Shown one piece after another: positions 19,961 to 29,357 of a stretch of DNA of 64,000 nt (within the stretch, counting starts at the first letter, position 1; the number at the start of each line of letters is the position of its first letter). The stretch is from Lachnospiraceae bacterium (GTDB lineage: Bacteria > Bacillota > Clostridia > Lachnospirales > Lachnospiraceae). Both the position numbers and the translations under genes were made by a program. The stretch is from positions 28,968 to 92,967 of the forward strand of contig JAILRH010000203.1 of assembly GCA_024698345.1 (NCBI GenBank). Reading direction: 5' to 3'. A model generated the notes under the pieces. The model was not told the DNA's origin and searched no databases. It was given only the letters and a program-made list of their open reading frames with translations.

Positions 19961-19989
19961 ATTTTACTCTCATCATAGTACAATGTCAA
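19961..19989 (-). promoter_or_regulatory. Sigma-A type promoter for the riboswitch transcript
   Basis: TTGACA - 17 nt - TAAAAT on the minus strand. Confidence 0.8.
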
Positions 19990-20097
19990 CCTTACCAATT
20001 TTTATCGGTATAAACTAAAAAATCAATACCCATTGTACCATGACGTTATTTGTACTGCAATTTCTTGCATTTTAATTATTTATTCAGGTTTTTATTC

Positions 20098-21228
20098 CTA
20101 TTTTATTTTTACAATTCCACTGTTATTATTAAGTGAATCGATATTATAAAGAACAAGAACATCTTTAACATTTTCGTTCTTCTTTACATAATCACTGATA
20201 TGAGGCATATAATAGCGGGGATCGATTATGTGTATCTTTCTGTAGTGATATACCAAAAACGGTACAAAGCAATTTGCAAAACTGTCTTTGACAATCACAA
20301 GTTCATCCTCGCTCTCCGACTCCTGATTTTCAACAATCTGAAGAGCCTGATTTCCTCCTCCAAATACGCTGTACTTATCTTTTTTCTTCAAAAATGAATA
20401 GTCATAGTAATCATTTGTTTCTTTCTTTTTATCAACATATTCAACTTTGATTCCACTCTCAGGAAATTCAACAGCCTCTATTACATCAGGCTTCATGCTC
20501 TTAATAAGAACTTTAGAATACAAAGTTCCCCTGAAGTCTTTTGCCAATGTCTTCCTTTCAAAATCTTCAATATCTTTTGGCTCAATACCTGTCTGTTTAC
20601 AGTACTGTCTGTATCCTGCATAGGCGCCATAATAATTCCAATGATGATCCAGATTATAATACAGATTGTGATTGTCTTTTTCATTAAGCAGTTCTTTTAC
20701 TACATCAATGCCATTGCAATTTGTATTATCATAAATCTCGTGAATTATTGCCTGCTCATTTACAATGTCAGGCGCATTTTTAGGAAGTTGGGATGAATAA
20801 ACCGTTGCATTAGTCGGAATTAACATGAGATTAAGTTCTGTTCCTGTACCTTCAAGATTATCACAAAGTCTGTTAATTCTATCTTCAAACACACCTGTTT
20901 GAGGTTCTTCAATATGCTGTATGAGTCTGCCTTTTCCCAGAAAAACATTGTTAAATTCTTTGATTCCCGCAATCTTTTGAACGGAGCATTTAAGTGATAC
21001 CAACTCATCTCTCAGTGGAAAATGATCTGACACGTATTTTTCTACTTCGTCAGAAAAAACTCCCTCTTTAATATTTTTCAAAGTAACAACCGGTACCTTT
21101 TGTAACATTCTGTTTTCATTCTCAGAGAAATCTTTTTTTGGAAGAACTATTATTAAAACCGGTACCAGCAAAATAAGTGCAGCTACTGTAACCGGCACTA
21201 TTTTATTTTGCATTATTTTATTTTGCAT
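20098..21228 (-). CDS. DHHW/AlgJ-AlgX-like SGNH acetyltransferase-associated protein
   Basis: N-terminal TM, FSENENRMLQKVP, NLDHHWNYYGAYAGYRQYC (DHHW motif), VIVKDSFANCFVPFL. Confidence 0.85.
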   Translation of the reverse strand: MQNKIMQNKIVPVTVAALILLVPVLIIVLPKKDFSENENRMLQKVPVVTLKNIKEGVFSDEVEKYVSDHFPLRDELVSLKCSVQKIAGIKEFNNVFLGKGRLIQHIEEPQTGVFEDRINRLCDNLEGTGTELNLMLIPTNATVYSSQLPKNAPDIVNEQAIIHEIYDNTNCNGIDVVKELLNEKDNHNLYYNLDHHWNYYGAYAGYRQYCKQTGIEPKDIEDFERKTLAKDFRGTLYSKVLIKSMKPDVIEAVEFPESGIKVEYVDKKKETNDYYDYSFLKKKDKYSVFGGGNQALQIVENQESESEDELVIVKDSFANCFVPFLVYHYRKIHIIDPRYYMPHISDYVKKNENVKDVLVLYNIDSLNNNSGIVKIK

Positions 21229-21248
21229 AATAACATTCCCTCCTTTTG

Positions 21249-22640
21249 TTAAAATCTGAAATATAAAAACGGATTATAAGACTCACTGATAATCATTGCC
21301 ACTGATATGATGAACAGGCCAATGTAAACAACCGGTGAAATCACCTTAATTGCTTTTTCATATCTGTTACCCGCTTTTTTTATAAGCCATCCTGCTACAG
21401 GCGTACTAAACAGCATTGCCACCACAAAAACAACTTTATACTGTCCAAAAATGAAAAGCGCCTTATCGTCTACAGGATTTGCAAAATTGAACATACCTAC
21501 AACATAACTGAAAATATCCGACACCTTGTCAAATGAGAATATAACCCAGCCAATCATTGCCATGACACATACGTAAATGTGAAGTATAGCTGAAGGTATT
21601 TTCTCCAAAACAGACTTCAAAACATACTTTTCAGTTATAAGAATCACTCCAAAATACACTCCCCACAGCATGAAATTCCACTGTGCACCGTGCCAGAATC
21701 CCGTGAGTGCCCACACTACAAGTATATTGAGAATGTTGCGCCCTACGCTGCATCTGGAGCCTCCAAGAGGTATGAACACGTAATCTCTGAACCAGGTTGT
21801 GAGAGACATATGCCATCTTCTCCAAAATTCAGAAACCGACTTTGCTATATATGGATAATTAAAGTTTTCAGGGAATGTAAATCCAATCATTCTTCCTATT
21901 CCGATTGCCATATCTGAATATCCCGAAAAATCAAAATAAATCTGAAGTGAAAAAGCAAGTATCCCAAGCCATAATGTCAGTGCCGACTGCCCTTTAATTC
22001 CTACGTTTTGAATATCCGTAAATACTGCTCCTACACTGTTTGCAATTAGTACCTTCTTAAACAAGCCGATAAGAAATCTGCGCATTCCGGCTTCAAATGA
22101 GTTAAAGTCAATTGTTCTTTCATGAAGTTCTGCTCCCACAACACTATATCTGACAATAGGACCTGCAATGAGTTGCGGAAACATAGATACATAGGTCATG
22201 AAATCTATAAAATTGTGTTCTGTCTTAACCTTTCCACGATACACATCAATACTGTAGCTCATTGTCTGAAAAGTATAAAAACTGATGCCTATTGGCAAAG
22301 CCAGATTTGGTACAGTTAGTGACGCTCCCGTGACATCATTAAAGGTTGAAATTAATAGAGTTGAATATTTAAAAAATCCAAGCATTGATAGATTTACACA
22401 CACCGATATTACAAGAAATACAATCTTTTTACCGGGAAACTTTTCAATACAAATACCATTCATATAGTCCACAATGGAAGAAAACACCATCAATAGAATG
22501 TAGACAGGTTCTCCCCATGCATAAAAAACAAGGCTAAAAATACAGAGAACTATATTCTTAGCCTTAAATGGTACTATGTAATATAATATGAAAAATATCG
22601 GCAAAAATACAAACATAAATGTCGAACTGCTAAATACCAT
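21249..22640 (-). CDS. MBOAT family O-acyltransferase (AlgI/PatA/DltB-like)
   Basis: MVFSSSTFMFVFLPIFFILYY, QLIAGPIVRY, YFDFSGYSDMAIGIGRMIGF, FWRRWHMSLTTWFRDYVFIPLGG, WHGAQWNF. Confidence 0.95.
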   Translation of the reverse strand: MVFSSSTFMFVFLPIFFILYYIVPFKAKNIVLCIFSLVFYAWGEPVYILLMVFSSIVDYMNGICIEKFPGKKIVFLVISVCVNLSMLGFFKYSTLLISTFNDVTGASLTVPNLALPIGISFYTFQTMSYSIDVYRGKVKTEHNFIDFMTYVSMFPQLIAGPIVRYSVVGAELHERTIDFNSFEAGMRRFLIGLFKKVLIANSVGAVFTDIQNVGIKGQSALTLWLGILAFSLQIYFDFSGYSDMAIGIGRMIGFTFPENFNYPYIAKSVSEFWRRWHMSLTTWFRDYVFIPLGGSRCSVGRNILNILVVWALTGFWHGAQWNFMLWGVYFGVILITEKYVLKSVLEKIPSAILHIYVCVMAMIGWVIFSFDKVSDIFSYVVGMFNFANPVDDKALFIFGQYKVVFVVAMLFSTPVAGWLIKKAGNRYEKAIKVISPVVYIGLFIISVAMIISESYNPFLYFRF

Positions 22641-22652
22641 TATTCTACCTTC

Positions 22653-23264
22653 TTATTTATATGTCTCAATATCATTTTTTGCTTCTTCAGTCTTATTGCA
22701 GATAACAAGATACACAAAATTGTTATCATTTACCACTTCAGCCTTCGTAGTCTTATCATACTCTTCAGGCGCATAATCTTTTGTTGAATCTTTTATGCTG
22801 TCAAGAACTGTATTAAGTGCTGTTTCTATTCTTGATGCTGCCGCATTATCCTTTGCTCTGAATAATGCAAGAACATCCGCAGACGGTGAAACTGTTCCCT
22901 GATAGAATGCATACTCTGTAGCATCATTTACGTCAACACCATAATAATCCATCAAATCTTCTTCATCCAGGCTGTATGTATCTGAAAAATAGCCTGCCGC
23001 AAATAGTTTGTCACAGATATCTGATATCTTCAAACTCTCTTTTGGCTCTGTTGTCTCTTCTATAGTTGTTTCTTCTGCTGTAGTTTCTTCTGCTGTTGTT
23101 TCTTCTGCTGTAGTTTCTGTATCTTCATTTGTATTCTCTGTAACTTTTGTTGTGCTATTTGATTCCTTATTATCTGAATTATTGCAACCGGTAAAAGAGA
23201 TTGCCGAAATCAGCATAACAGTTGACAATCCTAATGCAATTACTGATAATCCTCTTTTTCTCAT
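22653..23264 (-). CDS. Lipoprotein with TAEETTAEETT linker and DUF4358-like domain
   Basis: Lipobox ISFTGC; Thr/Glu linker; C-terminal domain resembling DUF4358, encoded next to the MBOAT gene. Confidence 0.75.
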   Translation of the reverse strand: MRKRGLSVIALGLSTVMLISAISFTGCNNSDNKESNSTTKVTENTNEDTETTAEETTAEETTAEETTIEETTEPKESLKISDICDKLFAAGYFSDTYSLDEEDLMDYYGVDVNDATEYAFYQGTVSPSADVLALFRAKDNAAASRIETALNTVLDSIKDSTKDYAPEEYDKTTKAEVVNDNNFVYLVICNKTEEAKNDIETYK

Positions 23265-23279
23265 TTTCTTTTTCTCCCT

Positions 23280-24614
23280 TTAGTGTTTTTTATTCCACGC
23301 ATAATTTCTCAGAACTTTGTCCCATATTGAATAAGCAGATATCTGCTGATGTATAAAAGAATCGGAGCAATACTGTGATTTCAAATAACCGTCACTTGTT
23401 GAAACATAGGATGTTATATCAATGTACTCACAATCCGACTTTTCACAATATGATCTCATTAAATCATTTAATTTTTTTAGATTCTTTGCAAGAACCTCAC
23501 TTCCTTCGTGTTCCTTCACGGGATAGGTCGTACTCATTATATAAATCTGCACATCAGGGCAATTCTTTTTTATTCTGTCGATTAATTTCAGATACTTTTT
23601 GTAGGTACCTTTTGGATCTTTTGTGTTGTAGACATCATTTATTCCGAAAAACAAAAATACTTTTTTAGCGCCCACTGTCTGTGCCAATTTTTCCGGAGCC
23701 ATATGCTGTCCCTTGTAAAGTGGATGAAACTTTGAATCACTCTTCAATGCTTCTGTCAGAGAATAACTGACAACCCCGTCAACTTTTGCTCCATCAAGAT
23801 ACCCTTTGTTCTTTGATTTCATATAAATTCCAAGACCTGATAATACAGAATCCCCGAAAAAGACAGAATCCTTAAAGAATCCATCTGTATCCTTGTACGA
23901 ACCGTTTATTATACTATTTGAATTTTTGACCTTACATTGTTTTGCATTCGACCAGTCACTGTAATACTTCTTTTTGTTCTTTGATTTGTATGTTCTGATT
24001 CTTACATAATAGGTCTTTTTGGATTTGAGTTCATATAACACTTTGTCTGAAGAATCATTTCCTTTAACATTTACTGTTTTTGCATGCTTGAACTTCTTAT
24101 TATCACTGTACTGTATATCATATCCGGTAACTCCATCACCTTTTTTCCATTTTACTATTGCAGAAAATGAATCAACGGCATTTACCTTTTTCAACTCTAC
24201 ATTTGTAATAACATTCTCCAGAGTATTGCTGTACTGCCCATATACAGTCTTTCCGTCTGAGTTCTTGTAACCTCTGACTTTTACTTTATATACTTTTCCT
24301 AATTTGAGTTTATCAATCCGAAACTGAGTATCACGGCCCGAAGACACTTTTTTGAACTTCTTTTTTCCGTTTCCTTTAACCCAGATTTCAAATCCGTCAC
24401 AATTGTCCTTATTCTCCCACACAATGACAGATCTGTCTGTTTTTGAATTCACCTGTAATATAGACGGGGTACTGACCTGAGGTGTAATAGCCAAAGTTGT
24501 TACTCCCTCTGCCGTAGTCTCCCCTTCTGCTTTAACTGAAATATCATTATTAAGCATTCCGCTTACCGAGATGCTTAGCAAAAGTACTGCAAATAATCGA
24601 TTTTTAGTGTTCAT
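23280..24614 (-). CDS. Secreted SGNH/GDSL hydrolase with N-terminal fibronectin type III-like domains
   Basis: Signal peptide; repeated KVYKVKVRGYKNSDGK/KTYYVRIRTYKSKNKKK FN3-like; VFFGDSVLSGLG; VFLFFGINDVYN; DSFIHQQ. Confidence 0.83.
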   Translation of the reverse strand: MNTKNRLFAVLLLSISVSGMLNNDISVKAEGETTAEGVTTLAITPQVSTPSILQVNSKTDRSVIVWENKDNCDGFEIWVKGNGKKKFKKVSSGRDTQFRIDKLKLGKVYKVKVRGYKNSDGKTVYGQYSNTLENVITNVELKKVNAVDSFSAIVKWKKGDGVTGYDIQYSDNKKFKHAKTVNVKGNDSSDKVLYELKSKKTYYVRIRTYKSKNKKKYYSDWSNAKQCKVKNSNSIINGSYKDTDGFFKDSVFFGDSVLSGLGIYMKSKNKGYLDGAKVDGVVSYSLTEALKSDSKFHPLYKGQHMAPEKLAQTVGAKKVFLFFGINDVYNTKDPKGTYKKYLKLIDRIKKNCPDVQIYIMSTTYPVKEHEGSEVLAKNLKKLNDLMRSYCEKSDCEYIDITSYVSTSDGYLKSQYCSDSFIHQQISAYSIWDKVLRNYAWNKKH

Positions 24615-24711
24615 TTTTTGCTCCTCAAATAGTCTTTTCGACTTTTTTCGCCAATCCCTAGTATATCACATTTATTATTATTCGCAAATATCAAATACTC
24701 AATACTCAAAA

Positions 24712-24748
24712 GATGAAGGCACATTGCGTTAGCAACAGTGCCTTCATC
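24712..24748 (-). terminator. Intrinsic terminator downstream of the JAB-like gene
   Basis: GATGAAGGCAC/GTGCCTTCATC hairpin followed by TTTTG on the minus strand. Confidence 0.7.
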
Positions 24749-24793
24749 TCATAATACATCAATATTTACTATGTTACAGATAACCGGAAGAAC

Positions 24794-26800
24794 TTAGTTA
24801 TTGTCCTCCTTATTATCATCTTTTTTATCATCGTTGTTGTCGCCTTTGTTGTCGTCTTTATTATCGTTCTTATCTTCTTCCTTTTTATTATCCTCAGAGT
24901 TCTCATCTGCTGCTGTTTCCTGGGCTTTCGTCTCCTCAGCCGTTGTTTCAGCGGCAGTTGTTTCAGCGGCAGTTGTTTCTCCATTGATAATATTTGTAAG
25001 ATTTACATCATTCTCATAAAGAGTCTCTGCAACACCGTTAAGACTCTCAACATCTGTATGCAGTTTATCTATCTCTGAATGTAATCCATTAACATATCCC
25101 TGCATTGAATTAATATAATTATTAAGAGAGTTAACTTTCCAGAAAAGAACAACTACAACCCCAAGAGACAGAATAAGCAAAGCAGTAAGAATACCCACAA
25201 ATCTCTTTAAGCCTTTTGTGCCTTCATTATACTCCGCTTCCTCTTCCGGATAAATATAATTAACAGAATCGGAATCTTTTATCTTTCTCTCAGACTCTTC
25301 GAATACTTTTTCGAATTCATTATCATTATTATTTTTAACTTCTTCGAGAGTGATCTCTTCTCGCATATTATTGTCTGACGCTGTATTGCTGTCACCGCTA
25401 ATTGATGATACAGTATCATCTATCAAAAATGGTGTCGCATTTTTTTCCTCAGACTTCTCACTCTTTTTTGGAGCCGCTTCTTCATTTATATCAGATTCAA
25501 CCGCTTCTTCATTTACTTCCGCATTTGATTCCACATTTGATTCTGCATTTGATTCTGCATCTAAGTCTTCATCTACCTTTTCAAGGTCATAATGTTCTTC
25601 AAATGCCCGAGCCACTTCATTTATATAAGCCTGACTCTGAGCATCACTGTCATAGTCTGACTCATTACCTTCCATTTCTTCGGAATCAGATTCATCTTTA
25701 GAATCTTCACCGGCATTGGAATGTGCATCAACATCATAAGCTTCCACCATAGGAATCTCAACCTCAGGATACTCTTCTGCTGCTGGTTCTGCTGCTGGTT
25801 CTGCTGTTGGTTCTGCTGACACTTCTTCTGCGACTTCTTCTGCAACTTCTTCTGCAACTTCTGCTACAACCTCTTCAACCGGCGCAACAGGTGTTTCTAC
25901 ATTGCCTGCTTCGTCTGCTGCAACTTCTGCTGCTGGTTCTGCTGTTGGTTCTTCCGCAACATCTTCTGCTATTGGTTCTGGCGCAACATCTGCTGCAACA
26001 TCTTCTGCTGATTCTGCTACAGTCTCTTCAACCGGCGCAACAGGTGTTTCTACATTGCCTGCTTCTTCTGCCGCAACTTCTGCTGTTGGTTCTGCTGCGA
26101 CTTCTTCTGCGACTTCTTCTGCAACTTCTTCTGCAACTTCTGCTACAGCCTCTTCAACCGGCGCAACAGGTGTTTCTACATTGCCTTCTTCTTCTGCAAC
26201 TTCTGCTGCTGGTTCTGCTGACACTTCTGCCTCAGGCAATTTCTGAACAGGCTCTGCAATTTCAGGGATTATACGTTTTTCTTTCTTCTTACTTTCATCA
26301 TCAGTAAAAATAAAGAATCCGTCTATCTTTTTCATTTTTCCGTTTTCCATGTAGTAAAATGCCTCTACTATCTGAACCGGGTCCACGATATATTCAATTA
26401 TATTCTTGCCTTCAAAGGTACGTGTCTGAAAATACTCATCGTACTCTGTTGCATTACAGCCGGTGTCAGGATTTGTGTGCATCCATCCGATTATCTTATA
26501 TGACGGATAGTTCTTCTTAACCTGCTCAATGTACTTGATAGTATCCTTTGTAAACTTTATCGAGTTAGATGTTGCCTCACAATGCTTAGCCTCAATAAAA
26601 GCACGAATAATATAATAGTGTGTCTCACCTTTTCTAAGTTTGTTTCCAAGCAGAATCCCCCCTGCCTGAACTACGTTCTTGTCCTTAGAAAAATTAAATA
26701 TATCTTTGTATACTTCTTTTGAAATATATACTCTCTGTAATCCCTGGCCTGTACCTCCGACAACTCTTGTCTTTGCAGGCAATCTGTTCTCTTTGCTCAA
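24794..26800 (-). CDS. Membrane-anchored JAB1/MPN (JAMM)-like domain protein with long acidic repeat region, TM helix, coiled coil and Thr/Glu/Asn/Lys-rich C-terminus
   Basis: VYISKEVYKDIFNFSKDKNVVQAGGILLGNK...IIGWMHTNPDTGCNATEYDEYF; three copies of GNVETPVAPVEE; TM FVGILTALLILSLGVVVVLFW; ETTAAETTAAETTAEET tail. Confidence 0.78.
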   Translation of the reverse strand: MSKENRLPAKTRVVGGTGQGLQRVYISKEVYKDIFNFSKDKNVVQAGGILLGNKLRKGETHYYIIRAFIEAKHCEATSNSIKFTKDTIKYIEQVKKNYPSYKIIGWMHTNPDTGCNATEYDEYFQTRTFEGKNIIEYIVDPVQIVEAFYYMENGKMKKIDGFFIFTDDESKKKEKRIIPEIAEPVQKLPEAEVSAEPAAEVAEEEGNVETPVAPVEEAVAEVAEEVAEEVAEEVAAEPTAEVAAEEAGNVETPVAPVEETVAESAEDVAADVAPEPIAEDVAEEPTAEPAAEVAADEAGNVETPVAPVEEVVAEVAEEVAEEVAEEVSAEPTAEPAAEPAAEEYPEVEIPMVEAYDVDAHSNAGEDSKDESDSEEMEGNESDYDSDAQSQAYINEVARAFEEHYDLEKVDEDLDAESNAESNVESNAEVNEEAVESDINEEAAPKKSEKSEEKNATPFLIDDTVSSISGDSNTASDNNMREEITLEEVKNNNDNEFEKVFEESERKIKDSDSVNYIYPEEEAEYNEGTKGLKRFVGILTALLILSLGVVVVLFWKVNSLNNYINSMQGYVNGLHSEIDKLHTDVESLNGVAETLYENDVNLTNIINGETTAAETTAAETTAEETKAQETAADENSEDNKKEEDKNDNKDDNKGDNNDDKKDDNKEDNN

Positions 26801-26881
26801 TGTATCAATCCTTCTCTTTTCAATTAAAATATTTAGCCGTAAAGTGTTACTGAATTATAATTGAATTGTATCACTCAATTG

Positions 26882-27868
26882 TTATGAAAGTGTGGCTTTC
26901 ATAACAGCTTTGATTGTGTGCATTCTGTTCTCTGCCTCGTCAAATACTATAGACTTGTCGGACTCAAACACTTCGTCTGTAACTTCCATCTCTGTAAGTC
27001 CAAATTTTTCATATATTTCCATACCTGTTGTAGTCTTTAAATCATGGAATGCAGGAAGACAATGCATAAACTTACAATCAGGTGCAGCATTGTTCATGAG
27101 TTCCATTGTCACTCTGTATGGCAACAAATCGTCAATACGTTCTTTCCAGATTTCAGTGGGCTCACCCATTGATACCCATACATCGGTATAGATGACATTT
27201 GCTCCCTTTACTGCCTCCATTGGTTCTTCCATAAGTGAAATAGTTGCACCTGTTTCTGCTGCAACTTTCTTGCACTCTTCCACAAGTTTCTCATTAGGCC
27301 AGTATTTCTTTGGTGCACATGCAACAAAATCAAGCCCCATCTTTGCGCATCCTACCATAAGCGAATTGCCCATGTTATATCTTGCATCACCCATGTAAAC
27401 AAACTTGATACCTTTTAACTTTCCAAAATGTTCTTTGATTGTGAGAAAATCTGCAAGAATCTGTGTTGGATGGAACTCATTTGTGAGACCGTTCCAAACA
27501 GGAACACCTGCGTATTTTGCAAGTTCCTCAACTATCTCCTGCCCGTATCCTCTGTACTCGATTCCGTCAAACATACGTCCAAGAACTCTAGCTGTATCTG
27601 CAATGCTCTCTTTCTTTCCAATCTGTGATCCCGACGGATCAAGGTATGTTACTCCCATTCCAAGATCATGTGCTGCAACCTCAAAAGAACATCTTGTTCT
27701 TGTACTTGTCTTTTCAAAAATGAGGGCAATATTCTTTCCCTTAAGAGTATCAACAGGAATGCCCTGTTTCTTCTTTGCTTTCAAATCTGCTGCAATATCT
27801 AAAAATTCCTGAATCTCGTCAGGTGTAAAATCTAATAATTTAAGGAATGATTTTCCTGCTAATCCCAT
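26882..27868 (-). CDS. argF: Ornithine carbamoyltransferase
   Basis: [41 protein letters not shown]; start refined to MGLAGKSF. Confidence 0.95.
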   Translation of the reverse strand: MGLAGKSFLKLLDFTPDEIQEFLDIAADLKAKKKQGIPVDTLKGKNIALIFEKTSTRTRCSFEVAAHDLGMGVTYLDPSGSQIGKKESIADTARVLGRMFDGIEYRGYGQEIVEELAKYAGVPVWNGLTNEFHPTQILADFLTIKEHFGKLKGIKFVYMGDARYNMGNSLMVGCAKMGLDFVACAPKKYWPNEKLVEECKKVAAETGATISLMEEPMEAVKGANVIYTDVWVSMGEPTEIWKERIDDLLPYRVTMELMNNAAPDCKFMHCLPAFHDLKTTTGMEIYEKFGLTEMEVTDEVFESDKSIVFDEAENRMHTIKAVMKATLS

Positions 27869-27869
27869 C

Positions 27870-28298
27870 TTACTGTCCTTTCTCCAGTGCTTCTTCACAA
27901 TACAAGCAACGGTAAACCTTTTTTTCTATATCTGCCAAGAAGAATATCTGCTCCAATTCCTGCTCAACACAGGTAATGCATCTTGGGTTTTTACACTTTG
28001 CCACATTTGAAATACGTGTCGGCAATGTGAGCGGCTTCTTCTCTATAATCTTCTCATCTTTTATTACATTGACAGTTATATTGTCATCTATAAATCCAAG
28101 CAGATCCAGATTAATATCAAGCAAACCTTCTATCTTGATAATATCTTTCTTTCCCTGCTTTCCACTCTTTGCATTTTTGATAATTGCAACTTCACCTGTG
28201 CACTTATCCAAATCTAAAGCTCTGTAAATGTCCATGCATCTTCCGGCTTTGATATGGTCAATAACATATCCATCTTTCAATCCACTGATATTTATCAT
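27870..28298 (-). CDS. pyrI: Aspartate carbamoyltransferase regulatory subunit
   Basis: [29 protein letters not shown]-terminal zinc Cys motif [13 protein letters not shown]...YRCLYCE. Confidence 0.94.
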   Translation of the reverse strand: MINISGLKDGYVIDHIKAGRCMDIYRALDLDKCTGEVAIIKNAKSGKQGKKDIIKIEGLLDINLDLLGFIDDNITVNVIKDEKIIEKKPLTLPTRISNVAKCKNPRCITCVEQELEQIFFLADIEKKVYRCLYCEEALEKGQ

Positions 28299-28333
28299 CT
28301 TTTTCTCCATTTCTTCGCTATCATTTTGCAAAA

Positions 28334-29251
28334 CTACGCCTTCAATCCTAAAAGCATCATAATCAGTGCCATTCTGATATATACTCCGTTTTGTGCCTGT
28401 TTGAAATAAACTGCTCTAGGGTCTGAATCAACCTCAACAGATATCTCATTTACTCTTGGAAGGGGATGCATTACTATCATGTCGTCTGACGCATATTTCA
28501 TCTTGTTCATATCAAGAATATATCTGTCCTTGAGTCTTATATAATCCTCTTCATTGAAGAATCTTTCTCTCTGAACTCTTGTCATATATAAAATGTCCAT
28601 CTTTGGCATTACATCTTCTAAAGTTTCAACCTCTTCAAACGGAATGTTATTCTTCTGTAAAACATCTTCGCGAATAGATTCAGGAATTCTGAGTTCCTCC
28701 GGTGAAACGAGAATGAACTTAACTCCCGGGTATCTTACAAGTGCAGTAATAAGTGAATGAACAGTTCTTCCAAACTTCAAATCACCACACACACCAATAG
28801 TGAGATTATCAAGTTTCTTCTTGTATGTGTGAATAGTAAGCAAATCAGTGAGAGTCTGTGTCGGGTGCTGATGTCCGCCGTCTCCTGCATTGATAATAGG
28901 AACTGCCGACTTCATTGATGCAACCAAAGCCGCTCCCTCTTTTGGGTGTCTCATTGCAATAATATCGCTGTAGCAACCAACTACCGATACCGTATCAGAT
29001 ACACTCTCTCCTTTGCTGGCTGAACTTGACGTAGCCTCAGAAAAACCAAGAACCTGTCCTCCCAGCCTGATCATTGCCGACTCAAAGCTAAGTCTTGTTC
29101 TTGTACTTGGCTCATAAAAACAAGTTGCAAGAATCTTTCTTTTTGCAACTTCGCAGTACTTATCAGGATTCTCTCTGATATCCTCCGCAACCTTTATCAG
29201 GTCGTATGTTTCTTCAACTGTTAAATCCAATGGATTTAGTAAATGTCTCAT
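28334..29251 (-). CDS. pyrB: Aspartate carbamoyltransferase catalytic subunit
   Basis: [40 protein letters not shown]. Confidence 0.97.
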   Translation of the reverse strand: MRHLLNPLDLTVEETYDLIKVAEDIRENPDKYCEVAKRKILATCFYEPSTRTRLSFESAMIRLGGQVLGFSEATSSSASKGESVSDTVSVVGCYSDIIAMRHPKEGAALVASMKSAVPIINAGDGGHQHPTQTLTDLLTIHTYKKKLDNLTIGVCGDLKFGRTVHSLITALVRYPGVKFILVSPEELRIPESIREDVLQKNNIPFEEVETLEDVMPKMDILYMTRVQRERFFNEEDYIRLKDRYILDMNKMKYASDDMIVMHPLPRVNEISVEVDSDPRAVYFKQAQNGVYIRMALIMMLLGLKA

Positions 29252-29357
29252 ATACTTCTCCTAGTATGTATATTTCACATTAACCATGTGATTAATCATT
29301 TTCTTTCCGACATGTAACATTATACAATCAATATCTGCTAATCGCAATAATTTTACC

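Noticed and set aside
25807-26307. Plus-strand Leu-rich ORF antisense to the JAB-like gene
   Set aside because: Shadow ORF caused by the GCA/TCT repeat composition
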